A DNA stretch of 64,000 nucleotides, taken from assembly GCA_024275635.1 (NCBI GenBank), contig JAJRYT010000016.1:1-64000 (forward strand), in the 5' to 3' direction. This stretch comes from Chloroflexota bacterium. GTDB taxonomy: Bacteria > Chloroflexota > Anaerolineae > Promineifilales > Promineifilaceae. The notes under the pieces are model-generated. The model did no database searches and was not told the origin of the DNA. It saw only the letters and a program-made list of their open reading frames with translations. Below are positions 16,725-27,360 of this stretch, one piece after another. The stretch's first letter is position 1. The number at the start of each line of letters is the position of its first letter. The translations under genes were made by a program, and so were the position numbers.

Positions 16725-17894
16725 TTACCCAATGTCTCTCTGAGTGTACGCTTGCTCGACGCGCTCGGCCAAATCGGCCCAGTTGAAGTGAGCGGCGATA
16801 TGGCGTTTGGCCGCTTCCGAGAAGCGTTCTCGTTCGGCCGGATTTTGCAGCAGATGGATGAGATCGGCCGTTAGACCTTCAATATCTCCAGTGGGGCGGA
16901 GGTATCCGGTACGGCCGTGTACCACATACTCATTCACCTGCCCTACCGCTTCGGCAACCACCGGCGCCCCCGCCGCCGCCATGTCGGCCAGCTTGACCGG
17001 GCATTTGGTGCGATTGAGCAGCGTATCATCCATCAGATAAACGCCCACATCAGCCGCCCGTAACAACGCTGGCAGCGCTTCCAGTTCCACCCAGCCAACA
17101 TCTTTAACCGCATCGGCCAGCCCGGCTTCGGCCAACTGCCGCCGAAACTGCGCGGCGTCGGCATCATACAGCCCAGCCCCAACCAGGAGGATGGTTAGAT
17201 CGGGAACGGCCGTTTTCACCCCCTGTAAAATCGCCGTCAACCGCCCCGTATCAAACTCAAACAAGCGGCTGTACACCAGGAGAATCGGAGACTGGAGATT
17301 GGAGACTGGAGACTGGTCGCTACTCGCTGCTAGCCGCTTATTGATCCCCGGCCCATTAGGCACATACGCGATCCGCTCCGGTGGAATGCCCTTGCTCAAG
17401 GCAATCGTTTCCAACGCCCGGCTGGCAACCGTCAGCGCATGATTATGCGCCATCCCCCACCGCTCCTGCCAGGCAAAAAAATGCTTTTGCAGCGGCTAAT
17501 AGGCGGCCAGGTCATTCCAGCCACCCCAGCCTTCCCAATCATCCGTATCCATCACCAGCCGCAAATGACGACGATGAAACTGCCACAGCCACCAACCGAC
17601 CAGGCCGCTGTACGCCTTCGGTTTGAAGCAGTGAACGACATCCGGTTGCCAGGCCAGCGTTTCCCGAATAAGTTGACGAGTAATACCGACCATACCGCCG
17701 CGCAAAGGAATATAACGAATCAGAACGCCATCTTCTTCCCACATTTTGCCCGCTTCGGCCGGCGTTTGCCAGGGGGGCATGAACAGGCGCGCCGTATGGC
17801 CGCGCTGAACCAGTTCATAGGCCAGGTTAAAGGCGCGGCTGCGCATTGTTTTGTTGGGATGAAACCCGAAAGGGCCGACCATGGCAATTCGCAT
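16725..17894 (-). pseudogene. GT4-type glycosyltransferase interrupted by an amber codon
   Basis: Two open stretches in one frame form one family-4 glycosyltransferase of about 388 codons. The N-terminal part (17894-17499) starts MRIAMVGPFGFHPNKTMRSR; the C-terminal part (to 16725) has the nucleotide-sugar domain with RTKCPVKLADMAAAGAPVVA and NEYVVHGRTGYL. They are separated only by a TAG at 17496-17498; reading through gives ..WNDLAAY-x-PLQKHFFAWQER.., which keeps the family pattern. CAG to TAG is the simplest explanation. If the codon is real, the gene is inactive unless suppressed; if not, it is an assembly error. A 7-bp repeat array inside the second half encodes SSDQSPVSNLQSPI. Confidence 0.85.
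17284..17320. repeat. intragenic heptamer array in the glycosyltransferase
   Basis: GGAGACT/GGAGATT/GGAGACT/GGAGACT units, in frame, giving the low-complexity peptide SDQSPVSNLQSP on the minus strand in a loop of the sugar-nucleotide-binding domain. Confidence 0.75.
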
Positions 17895-18041
17895 AACATA
17901 ATCTGTATCACGAAACGCCGTTTTGGGCGAGTAAATGTTGCTGCTTTGCTGATTGTTGGCTAGATTTGCCGGCGTGATGAATAGCTCGTAGTTAGCTACG
18001 GAGCTTGCGGAGCAGCATTTTGGGGGATGGCGCTCCGCAGA

Positions 18042-18137
18042 CTCAGTAGATCAAGATTTTCGCCACGAATGACACGAAAAACAAGTTCTTAATTCGTGAA
18101 ATTTGTGCAATTCGTGGCAGATTTCGGATCTACTGAG
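18042..18137. repeat. 96-bp inverted repeat upstream of kynureninase
   Basis: Outer arms CTCAGTAGATC (18042-18052) and GATCTACTGAG (18127-18137), inner arms CGCCACGAAT and ATTCGTGGC. Part of a 287-bp gap (17895-18181) that holds no gene. Could fold as one long imperfect stem. Confidence 0.65.
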
Positions 18138-18181
18138 ACTACGTACCCGACCACAAACATATAATACGAGGAACAATCGCC

Positions 18182-19453
18182 ATGACCTTTTCCCCTGAAG
18201 TCACGTATGCCCGCCAACTAGATCGGCAAGATACATTAGCCGACTTCCGCAGCCGGTTTATGATTGATGATCCCGACCTCATTTACCTGGATGGCAATTC
18301 GTTGGGTCGCTTGCCCCTGGCGACCGGCCGCCACCTGCAAACAGCCGTGGATGAAGAATGGGGCGGCCGGCTTATTCGCAGTTGGAATGAAGGCTGGTTT
18401 ACCCTGCCGGAGCGCATTGGCGGCAAGATCGCCCGCCTGCTGGGCGCACAGCCGGATGAAGTAGTTGTGGCGGATTCGACTTCGGTGAATTTGTTTAAGC
18501 TGGCGCTGGCGGCGCTGCAAGCCCAGCCGCATCGTCATAAGATTATTACGGACGATCTCAATTTTCCATCTGATTTGTATATTCTGCAGGGGGTTTGTGG
18601 GGTTAACGGCCGTTCCCCCACCCACATCCAAATCATCCCCTCTCCCGACGGCATTCACGGCCCGGTAGATGCGATCATTGAAGCCATGGACAACGACACA
18701 GCCCTGGTTACGCTCTCCCATACCGTCTTCAAAAGCGGCTACCGATACGACATGGCCGCCATCACTGCCGCCGCTCATCGCGCCGGCGCGATGGTCTTGT
18801 GGGATTTAAGCCATTCGGCAGGCAGCGTCCCGGTTGATTTGAACAGCGCCAACGCTGATCTGGCGGTGGGCTGCACCTACAAATATCTGAACGGCGGCCC
18901 GGGCGCGCCCGCATTTTTATACATTCGCCGCGACTGGCAGAAGAAGTTAACCAATCCCCTTTCCGGTTGGATGGGGCAGCGTAATTTGTTTGACTTTGAC
19001 CTGGATTATGCGCCCGAAGTCGGAATCCGCCGCTTCTTGACAGGCACACCACCGGTGCTCTCATTGGCCGCCATTGAACCGGGCGTTGACCTGCTGTTAG
19101 AAGCGGGAATGGATGCAGTGCACACCAAATCGGTGCGGCAGACGGAGTATTTGCGCCGGTTATGGCAGGCGGTATTGGCTCCCCAAGGATTTTATCTAAA
19201 TTCGCCCCGCGACCCGGAACAGCGCGGTTCCCATATTTCGTTGGGCCACGAGGAGGGGTGGCGGATTAACCAGGCATTGATTCAAGAGATGCAGGTGCTG
19301 CCCGATTTTCGCCAGCCGGACAATATCCGGTTAGGGATTGCGCCTTTATATACAACGTATGAGGAGGTGTGGACGGCCGTTTCCCGCCTGCACACCATCA
19401 CTTCCCAACGGCTGTATGAAAAATACAGCCACACCCGCCAGACGGTGACCTGA
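18182..19453 (+). CDS. kynU: kynureninase
   Basis: 423 residues, usual length. The PLP enzyme hydrolyses L-kynurenine to anthranilate and alanine in tryptophan breakdown. Family features: FxSRFMIDDPDLIYLDGNSLG near the N-terminus, DLNFPSDLY, WDLSHSAG with the PLP-contact Asp (208), and the PLP lysine Lys234 in CTYKYLNGGPGAPAF. No other kynurenine-pathway gene is nearby. Confidence 0.95.
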   Translation: MTFSPEVTYARQLDRQDTLADFRSRFMIDDPDLIYLDGNSLGRLPLATGRHLQTAVDEEWGGRLIRSWNEGWFTLPERIGGKIARLLGAQPDEVVVADSTSVNLFKLALAALQAQPHRHKIITDDLNFPSDLYILQGVCGVNGRSPTHIQIIPSPDGIHGPVDAIIEAMDNDTALVTLSHTVFKSGYRYDMAAITAAAHRAGAMVLWDLSHSAGSVPVDLNSANADLAVGCTYKYLNGGPGAPAFLYIRRDWQKKLTNPLSGWMGQRNLFDFDLDYAPEVGIRRFLTGTPPVLSLAAIEPGVDLLLEAGMDAVHTKSVRQTEYLRRLWQAVLAPQGFYLNSPRDPEQRGSHISLGHEEGWRINQALIQEMQVLPDFRQPDNIRLGIAPLYTTYEEVWTAVSRLHTITSQRLYEKYSHTRQTVT

Positions 19454-19479
19454 GCAAAACCTCCGGGAGGATGGTTCTT

Positions 19480-20637
19480 CTAGTTACAAACTGAAGCCGT
19501 ATCATTGTAAAACCAGTTATAAGCGTAATAAGGATTGGCGTGGACAGTCTGGGCGCGAACGGCAATCTGGGCGAAACCGGCCAGGTGCGCCGGGATGTTA
19601 AACGTCTTTTCAAACGTGCCGCCTGTCCCCGAATCAAACGTCCCGACAACTGTGCCGCCAAGCCCTGCCGTTCCCATCCAACCCATGGTGACGGTAAAGG
19701 TTTGATTGGGCGGGAAATTGTTGGTGCGGAACATCACCGTCTTATCCTGTACAACGCTGCACATGCGGATTGTGGGGATGCTGGTGTAAACGGCCGTTAC
19801 CACTGGCGTCTCGTTCTGCACCGCAGGCGCAGCAGGCGTGGCATTGGCAGCGGGGGCTGTGTTGTTGAACCAGTTGTAAGCATAAAATGGATTCACCGCA
19901 TGGCCTGTCTGGGCGCGAATGGCAATCCGGTAATCACCCTTGAACTGGTCGGGAATATCAAATGTTTTCGTCATTGTCCCGCCCGCGCCAGATTCAATCT
20001 TGCCAACCGGCACGCCATTAACCCCTGCCGTCCCCATCGCCCCCATCATCACCGTGAAAGTCTGGTTAGGCGGAAAGTTTTTGGTTTGAATCGTTACTGT
20101 TTTATCTGTATCTACGGTTTCAATATCGAAAGTGGGAATGCCGGTGTAACCGGTTGTTGTCCCCAGCGCGGCGTCAAGACCGGGCGCGCCGCCAGTTGTG
20201 TTGTTATAAAACCAGTTATAGCTGTAATAACCTTGCCCACTTTGCAGGCGAATAGAGATTTGATAAGCTCCTTTGAGTTGTTCGGGAATCGTATACGTGG
20301 CCGTGAAGGAACCGCCCGCGCCGGAGTTGGTGCTGGCAACCTGGTAACCATTAATTCCCAATGTCCCCATTGGTCCCATGGTAACGGCAAAGGTTTGCCC
20401 AGCCGGGAAGTTTTGGGTTAGGATGGTTACCGTTTGGTCAGTACGAACGCTTTGAATGCTAAAAGTAGGGATGCCACCGCTGCTTGAATTGACCGGACTG
20501 GGGCCTAAGACCAACACAAGGGCCAGCAAAATCAGGATAAGCCCTCCTTTCATGAAAACACCGCAGCTTTTCTGGACAAAAGGACGCGACATCACCTTGC
20601 CAGATAACGGCACAGATGTGGAACTGATGGGAAACAT
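19480..20637 (-). CDS. exported protein with three tandem about 105-residue repeats
   Basis: 385 residues. An N-terminal hydrophobic helix (GGLILILLALVLVLG, about 31-45) after a 30-residue basic lead is a signal or anchor. Three repeats follow, each with IPTFxIxxVxTDxTVTIxT, NFPPNQTFTVxMGxMGT, SGxGGTxxKTFxIP and ending YYAYNWFYNNT. Linkers between them are Thr/Ala/Pro-rich. The repeat is beta-rich and looks like a surface module; no catalytic residues are seen. I do not recognise a named family. The start at 20637 has GGAGG 6 nt upstream, better than the internal ATG before the hydrophobic helix. Confidence 0.78.
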   Translation of the reverse strand: MFPISSTSVPLSGKVMSRPFVQKSCGVFMKGGLILILLALVLVLGPSPVNSSSGGIPTFSIQSVRTDQTVTILTQNFPAGQTFAVTMGPMGTLGINGYQVASTNSGAGGSFTATYTIPEQLKGAYQISIRLQSGQGYYSYNWFYNNTTGGAPGLDAALGTTTGYTGIPTFDIETVDTDKTVTIQTKNFPPNQTFTVMMGAMGTAGVNGVPVGKIESGAGGTMTKTFDIPDQFKGDYRIAIRAQTGHAVNPFYAYNWFNNTAPAANATPAAPAVQNETPVVTAVYTSIPTIRMCSVVQDKTVMFRTNNFPPNQTFTVTMGWMGTAGLGGTVVGTFDSGTGGTFEKTFNIPAHLAGFAQIAVRAQTVHANPYYAYNWFYNDTASVCN

Positions 20638-20666
20638 GTATTACCTCCGTTGTATGTTGTAAGGAG

Positions 20667-20783
20667 GGTGATTGGCAATCACCATAGTAAGCGTACTGGC
20701 AATTCAAGACGAGGGTTACGCTTATTGGTCACGAGAACATTCTGCCAATACCCATCCTAAACTGGGCAGATAGAGGCATTATA
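20667..20783 (-). promoter_or_regulatory. promoter and structured leader of the three-repeat protein
   Basis: On the minus strand a TATAAT (20778-20783) is followed by a leader of about 135 nt. The leader contains an imperfect stem (AATAAGCGTAA with AGTAAGCGTAC as partner, about 20686-20727) and a perfect small stem GGTGATTG-G-CAATCACC (20667-20683) just upstream of the ribosome site. This may control expression; no known riboswitch class recognised. Confidence 0.45.
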
Positions 20784-20829
20784 CAAAAAAGTAGGGGCGG
20801 ACTTCTATAGAACGGCCGTTCCCAATGGG

Positions 20830-21456
20830 TTACGGCCGTTGCAGCGGCTCTTTTTCAATCGTAATGACACCCACCTCATCGCCCATTGCCTGGCAAGCGA
20901 CAGGCGTTACCCGGAAGCGGTATCCCTGGGCGGCAAAATTCAACGCGCCATTCAAAACGCCCACAGCCAGATGGCAGACCGGTTTGTCAGATGTGCGTCC
21001 GGTACACATCGGGCAGCGCACCAAATTCCAACGCCATTCCGTCCCCGTATCCTTAACCGACACCACCTGATCGCTGACCGTATTGAAAAACTTGGCAAAA
21101 AAAGCCAGTCCCAGGCTGATTCGCTTCTCCAGCGACCCTATTTTCATCACTGCTTTACCCGCTTTGGCAACGGAAGCAAAGCGCGACAAACCATCGTTAA
21201 ATGTTTTTTCACCGGCGCGGGTGGCAAAAACACGCGCCCCTCTGGGACCATACATATCCCAATACGCCTGCTGCAACTTCCCCACATGTTCAAACGAGAA
21301 CTCTTTTTTCATGTCGTCGGGCGGATAATTGCCAATGTATTGGGATAAACCGGCCAGGTTGAGCAAGGCAGCCACGCCTTTTTCACCAACGATTTCTTCC
21401 GTTGATTCTAAAATGATACGGGGCCAGCGGTTGGGGTAGAAGTACTGGTCAGACAT
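20830..21456 (-). CDS. V4R-like small-molecule-binding protein
   Basis: 208 residues. The C-terminal third has the pattern of V4R (4-vinyl reductase) domains: CPMCTG, KPVCHLAVGVLNGAL, a spaced CQAMGDEV and a final hydrophobic strand (GVITI). The Cys pairs suggest a metal or cofactor site. The N-terminal 110 residues are helical and resemble other V4R-linked proteins. Start MSDQYFYPNRW at 21456 follows GGAGGAAGAC; a longer frame to 21498 has no support. Ligand unknown. Confidence 0.6.
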   Translation of the reverse strand: MSDQYFYPNRWPRIILESTEEIVGEKGVAALLNLAGLSQYIGNYPPDDMKKEFSFEHVGKLQQAYWDMYGPRGARVFATRAGEKTFNDGLSRFASVAKAGKAVMKIGSLEKRISLGLAFFAKFFNTVSDQVVSVKDTGTEWRWNLVRCPMCTGRTSDKPVCHLAVGVLNGALNFAAQGYRFRVTPVACQAMGDEVGVITIEKEPLQRP

Positions 21457-21555
21457 GTCTTCCTCCAAAATCGAGTAAACTTGGTGCTGCCTGGGCAAAT
21501 ATAGTCGGATTTTACCCGAAGGTTGAGCCTGCCGCTATTCTCCTGGTTACAAAAT

Positions 21556-21724
21556 AGGGCGATTGCGTACTCTGATCGCCGATGAATGGAATTCATCTGC
21601 TGAGACAAGAAACCGGCTGAAGCAGGTTAAAGAATGGCCGTTTCAGTGCGCTTTAGCGTACTTTTTATGACAGATGGTCTTCAACCATCGACGACAAGCA
21701 CAAATGGGAGTATGCAATCGCCCT
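21556..21724. repeat. 169-bp segment bounded by 17-bp inverted repeats
   Basis: Ends AGGGCGATTGCGTACTC (21556-21572) and GAGTATGCAATCGCCCT (21708-21724), one mismatch. Contains a 24-bp motif also found at 57787-57810. No clear target duplication. Together with the rest of the 490-bp gap 21457-21946 it holds no gene that I can support. Confidence 0.5.
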
Positions 21725-21946
21725 AGTACAGCTTGGCCTAAATATACCGACGATTTTCTTACTGGTGCAGTCAGGAGGCCGGCCAAAGCGATATTTGTAG
21801 GCTTATTTAAGCCGTCGTGTACTAGTTACAAGACGGCGGGCGGTTTCAGCCGATAAGGCTTGCGCTCTGTTTAACATGCTTGTTTTCCTAAAAAGCGCGG
21901 TTGGATGATTAGCTAACGCCAATCGCCCAATCCCCGCCTATCAATT

Positions 21947-22975
21947 TTAGCTTTTGGTAACAGCCGTAACCACATCCCCACGCAGCGCCATGCAGTTGAC
22001 CCCCTGAACCACACTCTCCTTTGGCGGTACTTCATCGGCCCGGAAACGGATGATTTTGCCCGATTTGGCAATCAAAAAAATCTCATCCCCATCGCCGACG
22101 GTCACTGCACCGATGAGATGGTGGGTCTTCAAGCCAATTTTGCCACCCGCGCCAGGCGCCTTATTGGCGCTCAAGCCAGACATGAGGCGAATGGTTCCTT
22201 TGCCGTCCTGTCCCACAAGGAAAACGCCGCTGTCGGGATAAACGGCCGTCACTGCCACCGTGGTATCATCCACCTGCACCCGCATCCCTAGGCAGCCACG
22301 TGTGGGAATCTGGCTCTCCATAAACCGGATCGCCTTCCCCTGCTGCGAGGCGATGAGCAAATCGCCATCGCCCGGCGTCCAGCAGGCGGCCGTGAGAGTG
22401 CCGCCTTCCTTGACATCATGAAAGCTCATCCCCTGGAGCATGTTGGGGCCAAGGTAGCCGTCGCGCACACGCCGCCCCCAGCCGCGCTGGCTGACCAGGG
22501 CGACATATTTACCGCCGCTGGCTGGCAGCGCGACCACAATCCGCTCGTGTGGCCGGAATGGCAGCAGATCGGATAAGGGGTCGCCCCGCGCCCGCACCGG
22601 CGCTTCAGCCAGCTTGCTCACGAGCAGGCGGAAGGCACGGCCGTAATTGGAAAACAGCAAAACGGCCTCCGCTTCATCAACCAGCGCCAAAAGGTTGGGG
22701 AAATCGGGTTCGGCTATGTCCAAATCAAAAACGCCCATGCCGCCGCGCCGCTGACGGCCGTACAAATGGCGCGGCGTCCGTTTAATCTGTCCCTCCCGGC
22801 TGATGGCAATGAGATTCATCGTCGTTGGCGGTTCGTCCGGTTCAACCACAGCAGATTCACGTTTAGCTCTTCTTTTGACGGCCGTTAGCCGCAAAATTTC
22901 CACTTCCAACGCCTCAATATAAACGCGGACTTCAGGCGAAACCTGGCTCAAATCAGGTCGTTCCAACTCTTCCAT
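21947..22975 (-). CDS. free-standing DNA gyrase A C-terminal-domain protein
   Basis: 342 residues, with no breakage-reunion domain. After a helical N-terminus (VYIEALEVEILRL) come beta-pinwheel blades of the GyrA CTD: MNLIAISREGQIKRTPRHLY, AVLLFSNYGRAFRL, KYVALVSQRGWGRRV, DLLIASQQGKAIRFMES, GVFLVGQDGKGTIRLMS and EIFLIAKSGKIIRFRADEVP. A near-perfect GyrA box (QRRGGMG, 75-81) is present; in gyrase this motif is needed to wrap DNA. ATG 22975 follows GAGGAG; the TTG at 22996 is less likely. It lies 52 bp below the carboxylase operon. It may bind or wrap DNA without topoisomerase activity; that is inference. Confidence 0.85.
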   Translation of the reverse strand: MEELERPDLSQVSPEVRVYIEALEVEILRLTAVKRRAKRESAVVEPDEPPTTMNLIAISREGQIKRTPRHLYGRQRRGGMGVFDLDIAEPDFPNLLALVDEAEAVLLFSNYGRAFRLLVSKLAEAPVRARGDPLSDLLPFRPHERIVVALPASGGKYVALVSQRGWGRRVRDGYLGPNMLQGMSFHDVKEGGTLTAACWTPGDGDLLIASQQGKAIRFMESQIPTRGCLGMRVQVDDTTVAVTAVYPDSGVFLVGQDGKGTIRLMSGLSANKAPGAGGKIGLKTHHLIGAVTVGDGDEIFLIAKSGKIIRFRADEVPPKESVVQGVNCMALRGDVVTAVTKS

Positions 22976-23027
22976 CAAACACTCGCTCCTCGCCAAAAAA
23001 GATCACATGGATGGCTGCTTCAGCCCC

Positions 23028-23546
23028 TCACTCATCACTTTCTTGCGGTTCGGCAATCACTGCTAACACCTGATCCTTCTCTACACTATCGCCCGGTTTT
23101 ACCTGGACGCGGGCCACAACGCCATCGCGGGGGGCGCGCAGTTCATTTTCCATCTTCATGGATTCCAAAATGATGATCTTGTCCCCTTTTTGCACCACAT
23201 CCCCTTCAGCCGCCGGGGCCGCGATAATGATACCAGGCATAGGGGATTTGATGATGACGTCACCGTGAACGGCCGTTTCCACCCCCCGCGCCTTCGCCAA
23301 CCGGTACGCCCGTTCATCCTGCACCGTCACCGAATACAACTCGCCCCGCACCAACACCTCCCACGTCTCATCCCGCTCATCCACCACCGCTTCATACGAA
23401 CGATTATTCAACAGCAGCGAAACCACGCCTCCATCCGGCAGCGAATGAAAATCAATCGCGTACCGCTCCCCGTTCACCACAATCGTATCATCATGGTCAA
23501 TCTCAATCACATATTCCTGGTTATTTACCATCGTAATATATTTCAT
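23028..23546 (-). CDS. biotin carboxyl carrier protein of an acyl-CoA carboxylase
   Basis: 172 residues. The C-terminal biotinyl domain (about 97-168) has SPMPGIIIAAPAAEGD and the biotin-accepting Lys131 in ESMKMEN. The N-terminal half is beta-rich, like BCCPs of propionyl/acetyl-CoA carboxylases. It carries the carboxyl group between the two enzymes encoded just upstream in the same operon. Confidence 0.93.
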   Translation of the reverse strand: MKYITMVNNQEYVIEIDHDDTIVVNGERYAIDFHSLPDGGVVSLLLNNRSYEAVVDERDETWEVLVRGELYSVTVQDERAYRLAKARGVETAVHGDVIIKSPMPGIIIAAPAAEGDVVQKGDKIIILESMKMENELRAPRDGVVARVQVKPGDSVEKDQVLAVIAEPQESDE

Positions 23547-23554
23547 AACAATCC

Positions 23555-23591
23555 AGACAGAGACAGAGAAATGCGTTCTCTGTCTCTGTCT
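23555..23591. repeat. perfect 16-bp-arm hairpin between biotin carboxylase and BCCP genes
   Basis: AGACAGAGACAGAGAA and its complement around ATGCG. Sits in the 49-bp gap between two operon genes; could stabilise or attenuate the message. Confidence 0.8.
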
Positions 23592-23595
23592 CCCG

Positions 23596-25113
23596 CTATC
23601 TCCTTAGCCGCTCCCAACGCCCCAAATACTTCCAATTACTCGTATCCCGCATCCCCGGAGCCACAATCTGGCTGGCCTGCTGCCCCCGCTGGTGCGCTGC
23701 CAACGTTGCCAAAATAGCCGCTTCCAGTTCGTCCATTACCTCCCGGTCACTCATACTAAACCGTTCCTCGACAAACTTCGTGTCAAACTGCCCCGTCAAA
23801 AAACGATGGCTGTCCATCATATGCTGGTGGAAAGGGATATTCGTCTTGACGCCCATAATGCGATATTCCGCCAGCGCGCGTCGCATCCGCAGCGCCGCTT
23901 CGCCCCGCGTTTCGCCAAAGCAAATCAGCTTACTAATCATCGAATCATAATACGGCGTCACCTCATAACCAGGGAAAACGCCTGTATCCACGCGCACGCC
24001 CGGCCCGGTGGGCAGGCGGCTCGTCGTAATCGTTCCCGTAGACGGCATGTAATTGTTATAAGGGTCTTCAGCATTAATGCGGCACTCAATCGCCCAACCC
24101 TTCATCTTTACCTCTTCCTGGGTGATGCGTAATTTGCGGCCCCGCGCCACACGCAGCATTTCCTGCACAATGTCCACACCTGTCACCAACTCCGTCACCG
24201 GATGTTCTACCTGTAAACGTGTATTCATTTCCAGGAAATAAAAATGCTTATCCTTGTCCACCAGAAACTCAATCGTTCCGGCATTGACATAATTGACCGC
24301 TTGCGCCGCTGCCACCGCTACCGCACCCATCCGGCGGCGCAAATCCTCATCCACAACAAACGAGGGCGACTCCTCAATCAATTTCTGGTGGCGGCGCTGT
24401 AACGAACATTCTCGCTCCCCCAGATAAATCGTGTTGCCGTGACTGTCAGCCATCAACTGGATTTCAATGTGACGACCCTCTACGATCATTTTTTCCAGGT
24501 AAACCGTGCCATCGCCAAAAGCAGCCTGCGCTTCGCGGCGTGCCGCCGCAATCGCATCCGGTAACTCCGTGGCCGCATAAACCGGGCGCATCCCCTTGCC
24601 GCCGCCGCCGGCCGTTGCCTTCACCAACAGTGGGAAGCCAATCTCATTGCCGGCCGCGACCAATTCTTCATCCGTGCCGGGAGCCACGCCGGGGACAACG
24701 GGCACATTGGCCGCCATCACCGTTTCGCGCGCCCGCTGCTTGTCGCCCATCGTGCGGATGGCATCGGCCGATGGTCCCACAAAAACAATGCCAGCGTCTA
24801 CACATGCCTGGGCAAACTCGGCCCGCTCGGCCAGAAAACCGTAGCCGGGATGAATCGCTTCTGCGCCGGATTTTTTGGCAACATCTAGCAACTTATCAAT
24901 GACCAGATAACTTTCCCGCGCTGGGGATGGGCCAATATGGTACGCCTCTTTAGCGTAGCGCACATGCGGTGCGTACCGGTCAGCATCGGAATAAACAGCT
25001 ACGGTATCAAGGCCTAACTCATGGGCGGCTCGCAAGATACGCATGGCGATCTCGCCCCGGTTGGCGATAAGGAGTTTGTCGAATTTTTTGGTTAGAAGTC
25101 CGTTGTTTCTCAT
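23596..25113 (-). CDS. accC: biotin carboxylase subunit of an acyl-CoA carboxylase
   Basis: 505 residues, slightly longer than AccC (about 450) because of an extra C-terminal tail. It carboxylates biotin using ATP and bicarbonate. Motifs: KLLIANRGEIAMRILRAAHE, ATP-grasp glycine loop KATAGGGGKGMR, ECSLQRRHQKLIEE, EFLVDKDKHFYFLEMNTRLQ (metal Glu/Asn) and VEHPVTELVTG. Between the carboxyltransferase (upstream) and BCCP (downstream) genes, so the three form one multisubunit carboxylase. The start is taken at ATG 25113 although no good ribosome site precedes it. Confidence 0.95.
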   Translation of the reverse strand: MRNNGLLTKKFDKLLIANRGEIAMRILRAAHELGLDTVAVYSDADRYAPHVRYAKEAYHIGPSPARESYLVIDKLLDVAKKSGAEAIHPGYGFLAERAEFAQACVDAGIVFVGPSADAIRTMGDKQRARETVMAANVPVVPGVAPGTDEELVAAGNEIGFPLLVKATAGGGGKGMRPVYAATELPDAIAAARREAQAAFGDGTVYLEKMIVEGRHIEIQLMADSHGNTIYLGERECSLQRRHQKLIEESPSFVVDEDLRRRMGAVAVAAAQAVNYVNAGTIEFLVDKDKHFYFLEMNTRLQVEHPVTELVTGVDIVQEMLRVARGRKLRITQEEVKMKGWAIECRINAEDPYNNYMPSTGTITTSRLPTGPGVRVDTGVFPGYEVTPYYDSMISKLICFGETRGEAALRMRRALAEYRIMGVKTNIPFHQHMMDSHRFLTGQFDTKFVEERFSMSDREVMDELEAAILATLAAHQRGQQASQIVAPGMRDTSNWKYLGRWERLRR

Positions 25114-25194
25114 GATTGGTGATTAAAAATTAAAGATTGATGATTGATGATTGCGCAACTGTCTTAATCATTAATCTTCAATCATTAATCTTCC
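25114..25194. repeat. inverted heptamer array inside the carboxylase operon
   Basis: GATTAAA/GATTGAT-type units then ATCATTA/ATCTTCA/ATCATTA/ATCTTCC, the complement series, in the gap between carboxyltransferase and biotin carboxylase genes. Confidence 0.65.
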
Positions 25195-25199
25195 GTTAT

Positions 25200-26744
<1,545 letters not shown>

Positions 26745-26781
26745 GTAATGTTTTTCTCCGCTTTTAAGGCTGGTGTTTATT

Positions 26782-27222
26782 TTATCGCCAGTCTTTAGTC
26801 TTTAATCTATGATCTGTGAAATAGGGTTTAACGGCCGTTCTATTGAGCGCCCACAGGCTAAACAGGATTATTAGTCCATAAAACAAAGCGTTGACCAGCC
26901 AGCCGTTTCGGGCTGGCGTGGATTGGGCAAATAAGAACAATAAACCAAGTTCAGATAAGGCGTATAAGCCTAGTAGCGAGGGGATAACAATGCGGGTAAA
27001 CGGCCGTTTCCGCCACAAGGCAATCGCTAATGACCAAAACAAAACAGTCCAAAAAAGCGCCATCCCCAGGCGCAAGCCAGGAGCGGGGGTTGTGTGAAAT
27101 GCTGCTAAAGTACGTCTGTTCAGGCCGATTGCCATCACGCGCCCACCGTTACACCCCCCTAATAAAAACACCACCCAGAGCGTCATGGTTACGGAGCGGG
27201 GGCGAGTTGAGTTTGTGATCAT
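26782..27222 (-). CDS. small membrane protein, function unknown
   Basis: 146 residues with about four hydrophobic helices ([67 protein letters not shown]). No recognised family. The C-terminal HRLKTKDWR is encoded by a heptamer array (GTCTTTA/GTCTTTA/ATCTATG/ATCTGTG, about 26789-26816), so the original end of the protein may have been changed. Confidence 0.65.
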   Translation of the reverse strand: MITNSTRPRSVTMTLWVVFLLGGCNGGRVMAIGLNRRTLAAFHTTPAPGLRLGMALFWTVLFWSLAIALWRKRPFTRIVIPSLLGLYALSELGLLFLFAQSTPARNGWLVNALFYGLIILFSLWALNRTAVKPYFTDHRLKTKDWR

Positions 27223-27244
27223 ACAGGCAAATTATATGATAAGG

Positions 27245-27330
27245 CGACAGGGGGGCAAGGTGGGAGCGGGTGAGCGGGGAAGGATAACTGGCTTACTGGC
27301 CGCTTGCAAACTTGCCTGTCCGCTTCATTT
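27245..27330. repeat. short-repeat array between divergent genes
   Basis: Loose G-rich units (GGGAGCGG, GTGAGCGG, GGAAGG) followed by ACTGG/TTACTGG/CCGCTTGC units, partly self-complementary. Covers most of the 138-bp gap; a TATATGAT at about 27231-27238 may be a promoter for either side. Confidence 0.4.
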
Positions 27331-27360
27331 ACGTGGATAATAGCGGCAAAGGAGTGTGGA

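Noticed and set aside
17496..17498. Pyrrolysine or programmed readthrough at the amber codon
   Set aside because: Glycosyltransferases are not known pyrrolysine proteins and no associated RNA structure or pyl gene is seen; mutation or error is simpler.
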